The notes beneath the pieces are model-generated. The model was given only the letters and a program-made list of their open reading frames with translations. It did no database searches and had not been told where the DNA came from. Positions 44,154 through 52,723 of a DNA stretch of 64,000 nucleotides are shown piece by piece. Origin of the DNA: M0108 sp044228795 (GTDB lineage: Bacteria; Pseudomonadota; Gammaproteobacteria; Chromatiales; Chromatiaceae). The stretch covers positions 37,196 through 101,195 of the forward strand of contig JBGAUE010000012.1 in assembly GCA_044228795.1 (NCBI GenBank). Reading direction: 5' to 3'. The position numbers and the translations under genes are program-made. Each line of letters begins with the position of its first letter. Position 1 is the stretch's first letter.

Positions 44154-44154
44154 A

Positions 44155-44979
44155 TCAAACCCGCACCAAGATGATATAGAGGAGATCCGTGACCAGGATG
44201 GCCGTGACCGCCCCGATCATGGTGCCGGTCGCGGCGCCGGCGACCCCCCCCTCCCGGCGACCCGCGCCGATGCCATTCAGGGTCGCGATCAGGGCGATCA
44301 GCACCGCGAACAGCAGGGGTTTGATCAGGGCCTCGACCAGGGCCTCGGGGGTGAAGGCGCTGGTCAGCATTTCGAGGAAGAGGGCCGGCGCCACCCCAGT
44401 GCTGGCCCAGAGCCAGGCCCCCGCCACGCCGAAGGTCACCAGGGTCCCCCAGACCATGAAGGCGAAGCTCATCAACAACATGGCCAGCAGGACCGGGGCG
44501 AGGGTGAAAGGCAGGGGCTGTACTCCGCACACCAGAAGCCCGTCCATCTCGCCAGTGGCGAGCAGGGTCGCCTGCCGCACCGCCAGGGCGACCCCGGCCC
44601 GGCCCGCCACCAGGATGCCGACCAGGACCGGCAGCACCTCGATGATGAGGGCGAAGGCCACCGTCAGGATGGCCACCACTGGCAAATCGAACTGGGTGAG
44701 GATGCCTTCGACCTGGTGGCCCAGGATGAGGCCGATAGCGGCCATGACCAGGGTGATGGCCGGCAGGATCGACAGTCCGGACTGCCGCAGCGCGGCCGCG
44801 AAGGCCGGCAGGTCGAAACGCGCCCGCCCGGTCAGGACCCGGCCATAATAGGCCAGGCAACTGGAGAGGGCCAGGGCCGCCAGCCCCAGAGCCTCGATCC
44901 AGCCCCGGGGGGCACGAAAGTCCAGTCGTCTCAGGTCCATGGGAGCCTGCTTACGGCGGTTGCCGGGTTCCTCGTTCAA
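44155..44979 (-). CDS. MlaE-family permease
   Basis: 274 residues with about five transmembrane helices. Family features include SILPAITLVMAAIGLILGHQ near the first helices, VEVLPVLVGILVAGRAG-like IEVLPVLVGILVAGRAGVAL, the stretch ATGEMDGLLVCG (the EMDAL-type motif) and a C-terminal DLLYIIL. It forms the membrane dimer of an MCE lipid transporter. It starts 10 nt after the RyR gene stop, so they are co-transcribed. Confidence 0.9.
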   Translation of the reverse strand: MNEEPGNRRKQAPMDLRRLDFRAPRGWIEALGLAALALSSCLAYYGRVLTGRARFDLPAFAAALRQSGLSILPAITLVMAAIGLILGHQVEGILTQFDLPVVAILTVAFALIIEVLPVLVGILVAGRAGVALAVRQATLLATGEMDGLLVCGVQPLPFTLAPVLLAMLLMSFAFMVWGTLVTFGVAGAWLWASTGVAPALFLEMLTSAFTPEALVEALIKPLLFAVLIALIATLNGIGAGRREGGVAGAATGTMIGAVTAILVTDLLYIILVRV

Positions 44980-44989
44980 TCGCGGAAGG

Positions 44990-47332
44990 TCAGTAATCGA
45001 AGGTCCATGTCAGGCCGGCACCGTTAGGATCGAGCAGGATCCGTTTGTCTGGCCCCCTCGGAAGGCCCGTCATCCCTCTAACTTCCCTCGATTCCATATC
45101 AGAGGCCTTGCCGGGAGCACTCGTATCATCACCCAAGCATGGCAAGGTCTCACCCAAAACGAGTTGGATCTCGGCGCGTCGGGAAAACCAGGCCGCCAGT
45201 TCCTCCTCCCCCCGCAGGCTGATCCGCCGTTCCGCCTGGGCCAGGAGGGTCAGGAAGTCCCGGCGGACCGCGGTCGGGCCTAGCCGGGCCAGGAGGTGAG
45301 GGAGGGGGTGTGGCAACAGCAGGAAGAGGCCGGCACCCTCGGCACCCTCCATCAGCTCCCGGACCAGATCGCGCTCACGCTGATCCGCCAGAGTGGAGGC
45401 CATGACCAGGGCGCGATCGGGATAGCGCTCGCGCAGTCGCTCCCGAAGCCCCGTCGCCAGGCGACGCAGGGGCTTGCCGCTCGGACAGGCGGAACCGGGC
45501 GGATGGACCCCGAGGATGAGCAGGCGCTGGATGCCGAGCCCCAGTCGGGCGGCCAGGGTCGGCAGGCCACGCACGGCGAAGCGGTCCAGATCCTTCATGG
45601 CCTCGGAGAGGTCCGCGTAAGGGATGAGCTGGGGGTGGAGCTTGCGGGCGTTGTCCCGCTCCGGGCCGTAGGACCAGCCATCGAGGTAGCGGTCCGCCGC
45701 CCAACGCGCGTGTTCGACGATCGCCAGCCGCTCGACCTCCAGGGGGGTCAAGGCAAAGGCCTCGACCAGATCCTCCGCCACCGCCCGACAGTCGGTGACG
45801 GCGAGCTTGGCCCAAACATGGTCGGCCTGATGGCGGTTGGCCTGGCGATAGGAGGTCGCCAGCTGCTCCCAGGGCTGGCCGGCAGGCTCCTGGGACAGAT
45901 CCCGCCCCTGGGCGGCGATGGTGTCGCGGTAGTGCTCGTGGATGGTCCGCGCCAGTTCGTCTCCGGCACCGTCCAGGAGCAAGGCGGCGCGGCAGGCCTC
46001 ACGCTGATAGTCGCAGGGGATGATCTGGCCATCCCAGTCCTCGATACCACCCCCCGGTTCGACGGCGCCCACCTCCAGCAGTACTGGGGGCGATACCCCC
46101 TGGCTGGTCGCCAATCCCTCAATCAGACGGCGCGCCAGAGCCAGGCCAGGTTGGTCAATGGAGGGGCGGTCGTGGGGGACACCAAAATTTGACCCTTCGG
46201 ACCCCTCTCCCCAACCCTCCCCCGCAAGGGGGGAAGGAGCAAGAGAATCCGTGGTTTGAGCGTCAGGGTCAGGGTCAGGGTCCCGATGCGGGCGCGGAGC
46301 ATCCTCCAGGCAAACCACGGCGAGGGTGACCGGCGGATTGGCCATGGGCGGTGACTGTAACCCTTGAGCCCCCTCTCCCCAGCCCTCCCCCGCCGGGGGG
46401 GAGGGGGCAGGAGAATCAGCGGCTTGAGATACCGAACCCAATCCATGGGGCCCAGGGGTTTGAAAGCTTACCGGTGAGTTCAGTTCGGGGTCATCCGCTG
46501 GCCCCAGCATGCTAGACAGCTCCGCCAGGGGCGCGAAGCGCAGGTCGGCGATAAAGGAGGCCTGAGGATAGGCGGCCAAAAACTCGGCGGCGACGGCCTC
46601 GTGGCGGTCGCAGACCAGGCTGATGCGCGGCCGGCCCTGGCCATAATGGGCGAGCCGCAGGGCCTGCAGCAGCAGGGCCCGGGCGGGCGGGGCAAAGCCC
46701 AGGAAGAGCAGGTGGGGGACCTGATCGAAAACCGGGTCCAGACCCAGGTGCGGGGGCCAGCGCCGGAAGATGGCGCGGGCGGCGCGGTCCTCGATGGCGA
46801 AGGTCTCGATTTGCAGGGGATCATCCGGCTCGCAAGCGGGCAAGTCCGGTGCGGGGTCCCGAGGATGCATGAGGATCAGGCGCTGAACCGGCCCCAGCCG
46901 GCCTGGCCGCCCCGCCTGGCCACTTGGCGGCCGCCCCGCGCGGCGCTGGCGGGCTGCCTCTCGGGCGTGAGCGACCAGCGTGGCGACGAGATCCGGGGCA
47001 TCCGGTGGATCAGCCAGGATCAGGATGGGGGTTCGGGCCGGGTCCAGCACCGCCGGTTCCAGCGGGAAAGCGGTTCGGTTCAGGTCTGGCGCCATCGGAT
47101 CCAGCCGGTCGAGGCGCCGCGCCCGGTGGCCATCCTGACGCAGGCCGACGATCACCTGGTCTGCCAGGTAATCCCTGCCCAGGACTAGGATGGCACGGCG
47201 CCGGACATTCAGAAACAGCCGGTCCTTCACGACGCGATATTGCCCAAAATCACTCGCGGCGTCTTGCTTGGCGACCTCCGTGCTAATCCTGGGGGTATTC
47301 CGCCAGATCTCGCGCTCATCGCAGCCGAGCAA
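44990..47332 (-). CDS. Rossmannoid-RyR-domain protein, with two in-frame repeat insertions
   Basis: Up to 780 residues. The start is uncertain: TTG 47332 or GTG 47230, neither with a clear ribosome site. The N-terminus (RRRAILVLGRDYLADQVIVGL) is TrkA-N/Rossmann-like. A second Rossmannoid follows (PHLLFLGFAPPARALLLQAL). Residues about 535-600 read EHARWAADRYLDGWSYG, NARKLHPQLIPYADL and MKDLDRFAVRGLP, which matches the ryanodine-receptor RyR domain well. The C-terminus (LLILGVHPPG, ALVMASTLADQRERDLV) is another Rossmannoid, possibly SLOG-like. Two copies of the palindromic repeat sit between 46.2 and 46.5 kb as in-frame inserts. Gene order purA-RyR-permease implies a shared transcript. Confidence 0.75.
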   Translation of the reverse strand: MLGCDEREIWRNTPRISTEVAKQDAASDFGQYRVVKDRLFLNVRRRAILVLGRDYLADQVIVGLRQDGHRARRLDRLDPMAPDLNRTAFPLEPAVLDPARTPILILADPPDAPDLVATLVAHAREAARQRRAGRPPSGQAGRPGRLGPVQRLILMHPRDPAPDLPACEPDDPLQIETFAIEDRAARAIFRRWPPHLGLDPVFDQVPHLLFLGFAPPARALLLQALRLAHYGQGRPRISLVCDRHEAVAAEFLAAYPQASFIADLRFAPLAELSSMLGPADDPELNSPVSFQTPGPHGLGSVSQAADSPAPSPPAGEGWGEGAQGLQSPPMANPPVTLAVVCLEDAPRPHRDPDPDPDAQTTDSLAPSPLAGEGWGEGSEGSNFGVPHDRPSIDQPGLALARRLIEGLATSQGVSPPVLLEVGAVEPGGGIEDWDGQIIPCDYQREACRAALLLDGAGDELARTIHEHYRDTIAAQGRDLSQEPAGQPWEQLATSYRQANRHQADHVWAKLAVTDCRAVAEDLVEAFALTPLEVERLAIVEHARWAADRYLDGWSYGPERDNARKLHPQLIPYADLSEAMKDLDRFAVRGLPTLAARLGLGIQRLLILGVHPPGSACPSGKPLRRLATGLRERLRERYPDRALVMASTLADQRERDLVRELMEGAEGAGLFLLLPHPLPHLLARLGPTAVRRDFLTLLAQAERRISLRGEEELAAWFSRRAEIQLVLGETLPCLGDDTSAPGKASDMESREVRGMTGLPRGPDKRILLDPNGAGLTWTFDY
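46202..46260. repeat. Palindromic GC repeat, copy 2 (within the RyR gene)
   Basis: Same CTCTCCCCAA-CCCTCCCCC-GGGGG core as copy 1, with the right arm slightly altered (GGGGGGAAGGAGC), followed by GCAAGAGAATC. On the - strand it encodes SLAPSPLAGEGWGEG. It is directly followed by a three-fold GTCAGG tandem (46262-46280). Confidence 0.85.
46370..46464. repeat. Palindromic GC repeat, copy 3 (within the RyR gene)
   Basis: Shares both the hairpin core and the outer flank (GAGAATCAG, TTGAG, CGAACCCAA, TTGAA) with the copy at 31227, so these two are the longest versions at about 95 bp. On the - strand it encodes SPAPSPPAGEGWGEG in the same phase as the other coding copies. Confidence 0.85.
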
Positions 47333-47371
47333 GGCAACCGAAGTGATCTCGGCAATCTAGGCTGCCAGCCC

Positions 47372-48667
47372 TCAGGCGTCGAAGGGATGGCGTTTGACGA
47401 TGGTCTGGGCGCGGTCCGGGCCCGTGGAGATGATATGGATGGGCAGGCCGGACAATTCCTCGATCTTAGCCAGATACCGCTGGGCATTGGCAGGCAGGTC
47501 CGCGACCGAGGTAGCACCCACCGTGGATTCCGTCCAGCCCGGCATCTCCAGGTACTGCGGCACACAGCGGTTCAGGTCTTCCACCGCAAGGGGTGGGGCC
47601 GCGAGACTCTGGCCATCCAGTTCAAAGGCGGTGCAGATCTTGAGGGTCTCCAGGCCATCCAGCACGTCCAGCTTGGTGATGCAGATGCCAGTGATGCTGT
47701 TGATGTCGAAGGAGCGCTTCAGGGTCACCATATCGAGCCAGCCACAGCGGCGCTTGCGCCCGGTGGTGGCCCCAAACTCAAAGCCCTTGGTACTCAGGTG
47801 ATCGCCAACGGCGTCGAAGAGTTCGGTCGGGAAGGGGCCAGCACCCACCCGCGTCGTGTAGGCCTTGACGATGCCCAGGATATAATCGAGATAGCGCGGT
47901 CCCATGCCGCTGCCACTCGCCGCACCCCCCGCCGTGGTATTGGAAGAGGTCACGAAGGGATAGGTGCCATGATCAATGTCCAGCAGGGCCCCTTGCGCGC
48001 CCTCGAAAAGGACATCGGCACCCGCGCGCCTCAACCCGTGCAGGGTACCCACGACATCGGTCACCATGGGCCTGAGCCGTTCCACTTGACCCAGAAGCTC
48101 GTCCAGGACCCGCTGATAATCCAGGGGCTCGACCTTGAAATAGTGCTCGAGGGCAAAGTTATGGTAATCCATGACCTGCCTCAGCTTTTCGGCTAGACCG
48201 GCCGGATCCAGGGCGTCACCGAGGCGCAGGCCGCGGCGTGACACCTTGTCCTCGTAGGCCGGGCCAATGCCGCGCCCCGTGGTGCCAATCGCCTGGCTGC
48301 CTCGGGCGATCTCCCGGGCGTGATCGAGAGCGACGTGATAGGGCAGAATGAGGGCGCAGGCGGCGCTGATGGCCAGGCGTTCGCAAACAGGAACCCCCCG
48401 GGCCTCCAGCCCGTCGATCTCCTCCAGCAGGGCCTCCGGTGACAGCACGACACCATTGCCAATCAGGCACTTGACGCCATCGCGCAGGATACCGGATGGA
48501 ATCAGATGCAGGACGGTCTTCTTGCCATCGATGACCAGGGTATGGCCCGCGTTGTGACCACCCTGAAAACGCACGACGGCCGAGGCCCGATCCGTCAACA
48601 GATCGACGACCTTGCCCTTTCCCTCATCACCCCATTGGGTGCCGATCACCACTACATTCTTGCCCAT
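47372..48667 (-). CDS. purA: Adenylosuccinate synthetase
   Basis: 431 residues from the ATG at 48665-48667 (MGKNVVVIGTQWGDEGKGK). The GTP-binding loop GDEGKGK, GTTGRGIGPAYEDK and TTGRKRRCGWLD are diagnostic. It catalyses the first committed step from IMP to AMP. The longer open frame upstream reaches into hisZ and is not PurA-like. It is followed 39 nt later by the RyR gene. Confidence 0.96.
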   Translation of the reverse strand: MGKNVVVIGTQWGDEGKGKVVDLLTDRASAVVRFQGGHNAGHTLVIDGKKTVLHLIPSGILRDGVKCLIGNGVVLSPEALLEEIDGLEARGVPVCERLAISAACALILPYHVALDHAREIARGSQAIGTTGRGIGPAYEDKVSRRGLRLGDALDPAGLAEKLRQVMDYHNFALEHYFKVEPLDYQRVLDELLGQVERLRPMVTDVVGTLHGLRRAGADVLFEGAQGALLDIDHGTYPFVTSSNTTAGGAASGSGMGPRYLDYILGIVKAYTTRVGAGPFPTELFDAVGDHLSTKGFEFGATTGRKRRCGWLDMVTLKRSFDINSITGICITKLDVLDGLETLKICTAFELDGQSLAAPPLAVEDLNRCVPQYLEMPGWTESTVGATSVADLPANAQRYLAKIEELSGLPIHIISTGPDRAQTIVKRHPFDA

Positions 48668-48714
48668 GGTTCTACATCGCTCGTTGTGAATGTGCTCTGC
48701 GCCAGGAGGCGACG

Positions 48715-49899
48715 TCAAACCGGTCGCCGCCGCCAGCGCTCCCCCTCGAAAACCAGTACCTCGGCGCAGCCGGCCTCCCGGGCACCCCCCGGCTGTCCGG
48801 GCAGCTCGTTGACCACCCGCTCGCCCGCGGCCCGCAGCCGTTCCACCTCGGCACGCAGGGCGAGATCTGGCAAGGCGGGCGCAAAGACACCCCCAACACC
48901 CGCGTAGCGGGCATCCAACCTCCGCCCCTGCCGCAGCAACCCCTTGAGGTCTGAGCTAAAACCGACCGCCGGCCGCGCCTGGCCGAAGACGCGGCCAATA
49001 TCGTCGTAACGCCCACCGCGGGCGATCTCGAGGCCCCAGCCCGGGACAAAGGCGGCAAAGACCACCCCGGTCTTGTAATGGTAGCCGCGCAACTCCGCCA
49101 GGTCGAAATGGACCGGCACCTCCGGCAGCCAGGTGTTCAGGCCGGCGCGCAGCAAGGCCAGGTGGTCCAGGGCCTCGCGGATCGCCGGGTCCGCCGCGGC
49201 CAGATCGCGGCGCGCCCGCTCCAGGGCGTCATCGCCATTCAGTTCCGCCAGGACCAGCAGCATGTCCGCGGCCGGCCCGGTCACACCCCAGTCACGGATC
49301 AGCGCCTCCACCTCCGGGATGGCCTTGCGCTGGAGGGTCTCAAACAAGGCCATCTCCTGCTCCGGCGTCAGACCCGCCTGGCGTGCCAGGCCACGGTAGA
49401 TGCCCACATGCCCCAGGTCCAGATAGGCGTTATCGATTCCTGCCCGTTCCAGGGTCAAGAGGACCAGGCGCAGAATTTCCAATTCGCTCTCGGCGCCCGA
49501 GTGACCAAAAATCTCGGCGCCCACCTGGAGGGGACTACGGGTCCCGGCGAAGCCATCCGAGCGCGTATGCAGCACGGTACCCAGATAGCAGAGCCGGGAC
49601 GGACCCGCGCGGCGCAGGTGGTGGGCGTCCATACGCGCCACCTGGGGCGTCATATCCGCCCGGACGCCGAGCAGCCGGCCGCTCTCCTGGTCCGTCAGCT
49701 TGAAGGTCTGGAGGTCCAGGTCATGACCCGTGCCGGTCAGCAGCGACTCGAGGTAGTCGATAAAGGGGGGCATGACCAGTTCGTAGCCCCAACCCTGGTA
49801 AAGGTCGAGCAGGTCGCGCCGCAACCCCTCGATGACCCGCGCCTGGGGCGGCAACACCTCCTCGATACCAGCCGGCAACAGCCAGCGTTCCTCTTGCAT
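48715..49899 (-). CDS. hisZ: ATP phosphoribosyltransferase regulatory subunit
   Basis: 394 residues. A class II tRNA-synthetase-like fold: LLPAGIEEVLPPQARVIE, GYELVMPPFIDYLESLL, RADMTPQVARMDAH, YYKTG-like YHYKTGVVFAAF and GGRYDDIG. HisZ activates the short HisG in histidine synthesis. The order DUF2065-hisZ-purA is widespread in gammaproteobacteria and supports the call over HisRS. Confidence 0.93.
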   Translation of the reverse strand: MQEERWLLPAGIEEVLPPQARVIEGLRRDLLDLYQGWGYELVMPPFIDYLESLLTGTGHDLDLQTFKLTDQESGRLLGVRADMTPQVARMDAHHLRRAGPSRLCYLGTVLHTRSDGFAGTRSPLQVGAEIFGHSGAESELEILRLVLLTLERAGIDNAYLDLGHVGIYRGLARQAGLTPEQEMALFETLQRKAIPEVEALIRDWGVTGPAADMLLVLAELNGDDALERARRDLAAADPAIREALDHLALLRAGLNTWLPEVPVHFDLAELRGYHYKTGVVFAAFVPGWGLEIARGGRYDDIGRVFGQARPAVGFSSDLKGLLRQGRRLDARYAGVGGVFAPALPDLALRAEVERLRAAGERVVNELPGQPGGAREAGCAEVLVFEGERWRRRPV

Positions 49900-49921
49900 C
49901 CGCGCCTCGCTCGGTCCGGTC

Positions 49922-50107
49922 TCAGTTCACCAGGTACAGCAACCCCAATCCCGCCAGCATACTGACTAACCCAGCGACCCGCAGCACCCCATCCTCCTGC
50001 TCCACCAGGGTCTGCAGAGCCCGGCGCATTCCCCCTGGATTCAGGAATGGCCAGATGCCCTCGATGACAAACAGCAGCGCCAGCGCCACCCACAGGTCGT
50101 GCAGCAT
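49922..50107 (-). CDS. DUF2065 small membrane protein
   Basis: 61 residues from the ATG at 50105-50107 (MLHDLWVALALLFVIEG), with two hydrophobic helices and the family motif IEGIWPFLNPGGMRRAL. It usually sits between hflC and hisZ; here hisZ is present, but hflK/hflC are replaced by a flippase. Function is unknown. Confidence 0.85.
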   Translation of the reverse strand: MLHDLWVALALLFVIEGIWPFLNPGGMRRALQTLVEQEDGVLRVAGLVSMLAGLGLLYLVN

Positions 50108-50215
50108 AGCAAAGCCTCGCGCCGCTCGGCATCGAGCCGCTCGGCAAAGCGAGGAATCATTGCAGATGATCGCCGCCCTGTCCATCCAGGGACAGCGCTT
50201 GCGGAAATTTGCCCG

Positions 50216-51781
50216 TTACAAGGTCCCCCGCCGCAGCGCCCGGCCATCGGCGACATAAACCACCGCCAGGTAGATGACGAGACAGAGGGTTCCGGCGACC
50301 AGGGCGGGGAACCCGAGCACGGCTAGTCCACGCCCGGCGGCGTAGAGCCCCAAACCCAGGACGAGATAGCCCAGGATGCGCTTGAGGTCATAGGGCACGG
50401 GGTAGAATCGACGGCCCATGGCCCAGGAGACGATGACCATAAAGCTGTAGCAGATCAGATGGGCCCAGGCTGCGCCGACATAGCCATATTCCGGCACCAG
50501 GATCACCAGGGCGGCCACCGTCACCAGGGCCCCGGCGATCGCTACCCAGGCCCCCAAGCCGGTGCGGTCCGTCAGTTTGTACCAGATGGACAGGTTCACA
50601 TAGACGCCCAGCAGGAGATTGGCCAGCAGCAGGATGGGCACCACCCAGAGGGCCTCCCGATAGGCCGCGCCAACGAAGTACTGGAAGATGTCCAGATAGA
50701 GACTCACCAGTAGGAAGATAAATACGCACAGGATCAGGAACCACTTCAGTACCAGGGCGTAGAGTTGCCGGGCATCCGCCTGGTGGGCATAGGCAAAGAA
50801 GAAGGGCTCACCGGCATAGCGGAAGGCCTGGATAAAGAGGCTCATGAGGATGGAAAGCTTGTACACGGCCCCATAAATGCCGAGCTGGGCCATGTTGGTC
50901 TCCACATCATAAGGCAGTAGAAACTTGAGCGCGGCCCGGTCCAGCATCTCGTTGACGATCCCGGCCAGGCCGATAGCCACCATCGGCAGGGAATAGGCCA
51001 ACAGGCGGCGTATCAGGCCCCAGTCGCAACCCGCCGTGATCCCGCGCAGTTCGGGGGCCAGGAGGACCAGCTTGAACAGGCTCGCCACCAGGTTCGCCAG
51101 AAAGACATAGCCAACCCCGATGGCTGGGTCCCAGAGCCCGCCCAGCCAAGAGGTGGGGTCCGCCGCGAAGGCCCGCCGGCAAAAGAGGATAAAAAAGAGA
51201 TTCAGGACCATGTTGAGCCCGATCTCGGTCAGCTTGACCGTGGCGAACCGCAGGGCCCTTTGCTCCGCCCGCAGGCGCGCGAAGGCGATGGCCCCCACCG
51301 AATCCAAGGCCAGGATGGCGGCGACCCAGAGGATGTATTCCGGATGGGCCGAGTGCCGCAGCAGGACGGCAAGAGGCTGCTGAAACCCCCAGGCCAGCAG
51401 GAAAAAGCTTAGATTGGCCAGGACCACAAAGCGCAGCACCGTGGCGAAGACCAACCGCGGCGACCAACCCGCCTCGTCCCGAAAACGGAAGTAGCCAGTC
51501 TCCAGCCCGAAGGCCAACAGCACCGCCAGAAAGCCCATGTAGGCGTAGAACTCCGCCACCACCCCGTAGTCCGCCGGCAGGAAGCTATAGGTGTAGAGGG
51601 GTACCAGGAGGTAATTGAGGAATCGTCCGAGGACGCTACTGACGCCATAGACGGCTGTCTGGGAGGCAAGGCGTTTCAGTGGGTTCAAGTTTTGATCGCG
51701 CTGGGTCGGGTTGACAGGGAGGCTGGTGGCGCTGATCGCGACCAGACTGGGCAGTTTGACCCGACCCCGCCATGGCGGCAA
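50216..51781 (-). CDS. Oligosaccharide flippase (Wzx/MATE-like)
   Basis: Up to 521 residues, with about 12-14 transmembrane helices. The true start is uncertain. The frame opens at TTG 51781, but homology to the polysaccharide-biosynthesis family seems to start near residue 32 (LKRLASQTAVYGVSSVLGRFLNY), where a TTG occurs at 51688. Conserved features are the paired start motif VPLYTYSFLPADYGVVAEFYA and many Arg/Lys in helices. It would flip a lipid-linked glycan across the inner membrane. No other glycan genes are nearby. It is divergent from pdxH. Confidence 0.82.
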   Translation of the reverse strand: MPPWRGRVKLPSLVAISATSLPVNPTQRDQNLNPLKRLASQTAVYGVSSVLGRFLNYLLVPLYTYSFLPADYGVVAEFYAYMGFLAVLLAFGLETGYFRFRDEAGWSPRLVFATVLRFVVLANLSFFLLAWGFQQPLAVLLRHSAHPEYILWVAAILALDSVGAIAFARLRAEQRALRFATVKLTEIGLNMVLNLFFILFCRRAFAADPTSWLGGLWDPAIGVGYVFLANLVASLFKLVLLAPELRGITAGCDWGLIRRLLAYSLPMVAIGLAGIVNEMLDRAALKFLLPYDVETNMAQLGIYGAVYKLSILMSLFIQAFRYAGEPFFFAYAHQADARQLYALVLKWFLILCVFIFLLVSLYLDIFQYFVGAAYREALWVVPILLLANLLLGVYVNLSIWYKLTDRTGLGAWVAIAGALVTVAALVILVPEYGYVGAAWAHLICYSFMVIVSWAMGRRFYPVPYDLKRILGYLVLGLGLYAAGRGLAVLGFPALVAGTLCLVIYLAVVYVADGRALRRGTL

Positions 51782-51826
51782 GTCCCACTACCGACCCTGA
51801 AAACCGAATAACTCATGGGTGTTCGG

Positions 51827-51832
51827 TATAAT
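51827..51832 (+). promoter_or_regulatory. Consensus -10 hexamer upstream of pdxH
   Basis: A perfect TATAAT lies 26 nt before the pdxH ATG. The appropriate -35 position (51804-51809) reads CCGAAT, far from consensus, so an activator may be needed. Confidence 0.4.
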
Positions 51833-51858
51833 GGCAACCTTGTCCACCTGGAACGCCC

Positions 51859-52503
51859 ATGACCACGACACCGGAACTCTTTCGCGCCCATGCCATGGCG
51901 CAAGGCCTGGCCCGCGAGGAACTGAACCCAGACCCCTTTCGCCAGTTTCAGGATTGGTTCGAGACGGCCATCGCCACCGGTATCCCCGAGCCCAACGCCA
52001 TGAGCCTGGCAACGGTGGACGAGGAGGGCCAGCCCTGGCTGCGGACCGTGCTGCTCAAGCTTTACGATGCCCACGGCTTCGTGTTCTTCACCAATTTCGA
52101 GAGCCGTAAGTCCCGCCAGATCGAGGGCAACGCCCGTGTCGCTCTCCTCTTTCCCTGGGTCGGCCTGGCTCGGCAGGTCAAGATCCTCGGACGCGCCGAG
52201 CGCATCCCCACCCCTGAGTCCCTGGCCTACTTCCTGACCCGGCCCCGCGGTAGCCAACTCGGGGCCTGGGCCTCGCCTCAGAGCCAGGTCATCCGGTCCC
52301 GCTCCCTGCTGGAGGCCAAGGTGGAGGAGGTGAAGCGCAAGTTTGCCCAGGGCGAAATCCCCCTGCCCGATTTCTGGGGCGGCTACCGCGTCGTCCCCCA
52401 CCGTATCGAGTTCTGGCAAGGACGTGACAGCCGCTTGCACGACCGTTTCGCCTTCAGCCTCCAGGCGGACGGAGGCTGGACGGTCGAGCGCTTGGCGCCT
52501 TGA
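51859..52503 (+). CDS. pdxH: Pyridoxamine 5'-phosphate oxidase
   Basis: 214 residues. FMN- and PLP-binding motifs: PNAMSLATVDEEGQPWLRTVLLK, FFTNFESRKSRQIE, RPRGSQLGAWASPQS and the C-terminal EFWQGRDSRLHDRF. It makes pyridoxal phosphate, the cofactor of, among others, the SpeA at the right end. It has its own promoter region. Confidence 0.95.
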   Translation: MTTTPELFRAHAMAQGLAREELNPDPFRQFQDWFETAIATGIPEPNAMSLATVDEEGQPWLRTVLLKLYDAHGFVFFTNFESRKSRQIEGNARVALLFPWVGLARQVKILGRAERIPTPESLAYFLTRPRGSQLGAWASPQSQVIRSRSLLEAKVEEVKRKFAQGEIPLPDFWGGYRVVPHRIEFWQGRDSRLHDRFAFSLQADGGWTVERLAP

Positions 52504-52636
52504 GATCTGGCCTTGGTTGACTTTCATCAAGACCTCCTTGCCGGGCAAGGCCTAACCTGAATCAGGGTACTCGGGAGTCCGACGTTTGCACGGAGGGGCG
52601 GCAGCGGTTAGTGTTTGCGGCTCTGTCGCCATGCCT

Positions 52637-52680
52637 CCCTCTCCCCAGCCCTCCCCCGCGAGGGGGGAGGGAGCAAGAGG
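52637..52680. repeat. Palindromic GC repeat, copy 4 (upstream of ccmA)
   Basis: Shorter version: CTCTCCCCAG-CCCTCCCCC-GCGA-GGGGGGAGGG-AGCAAGAG. It lies 43 nt before the ccmA start in the 220-nt gap after pdxH. Its stem may form a hairpin in the ccm leader. It is the only copy outside coding sequence. Confidence 0.85.
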
Positions 52681-52723
52681 GCAACAGCAATTCTCAGTAA
52701 CTATCAGCAATCCTTGGGAATTC

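Noticed and set aside
31227..46464. Palindromic repeats as a CRISPR array
   Set aside because: Copies are far apart and lie in coding sequence, with no regular spacers and no cas genes.
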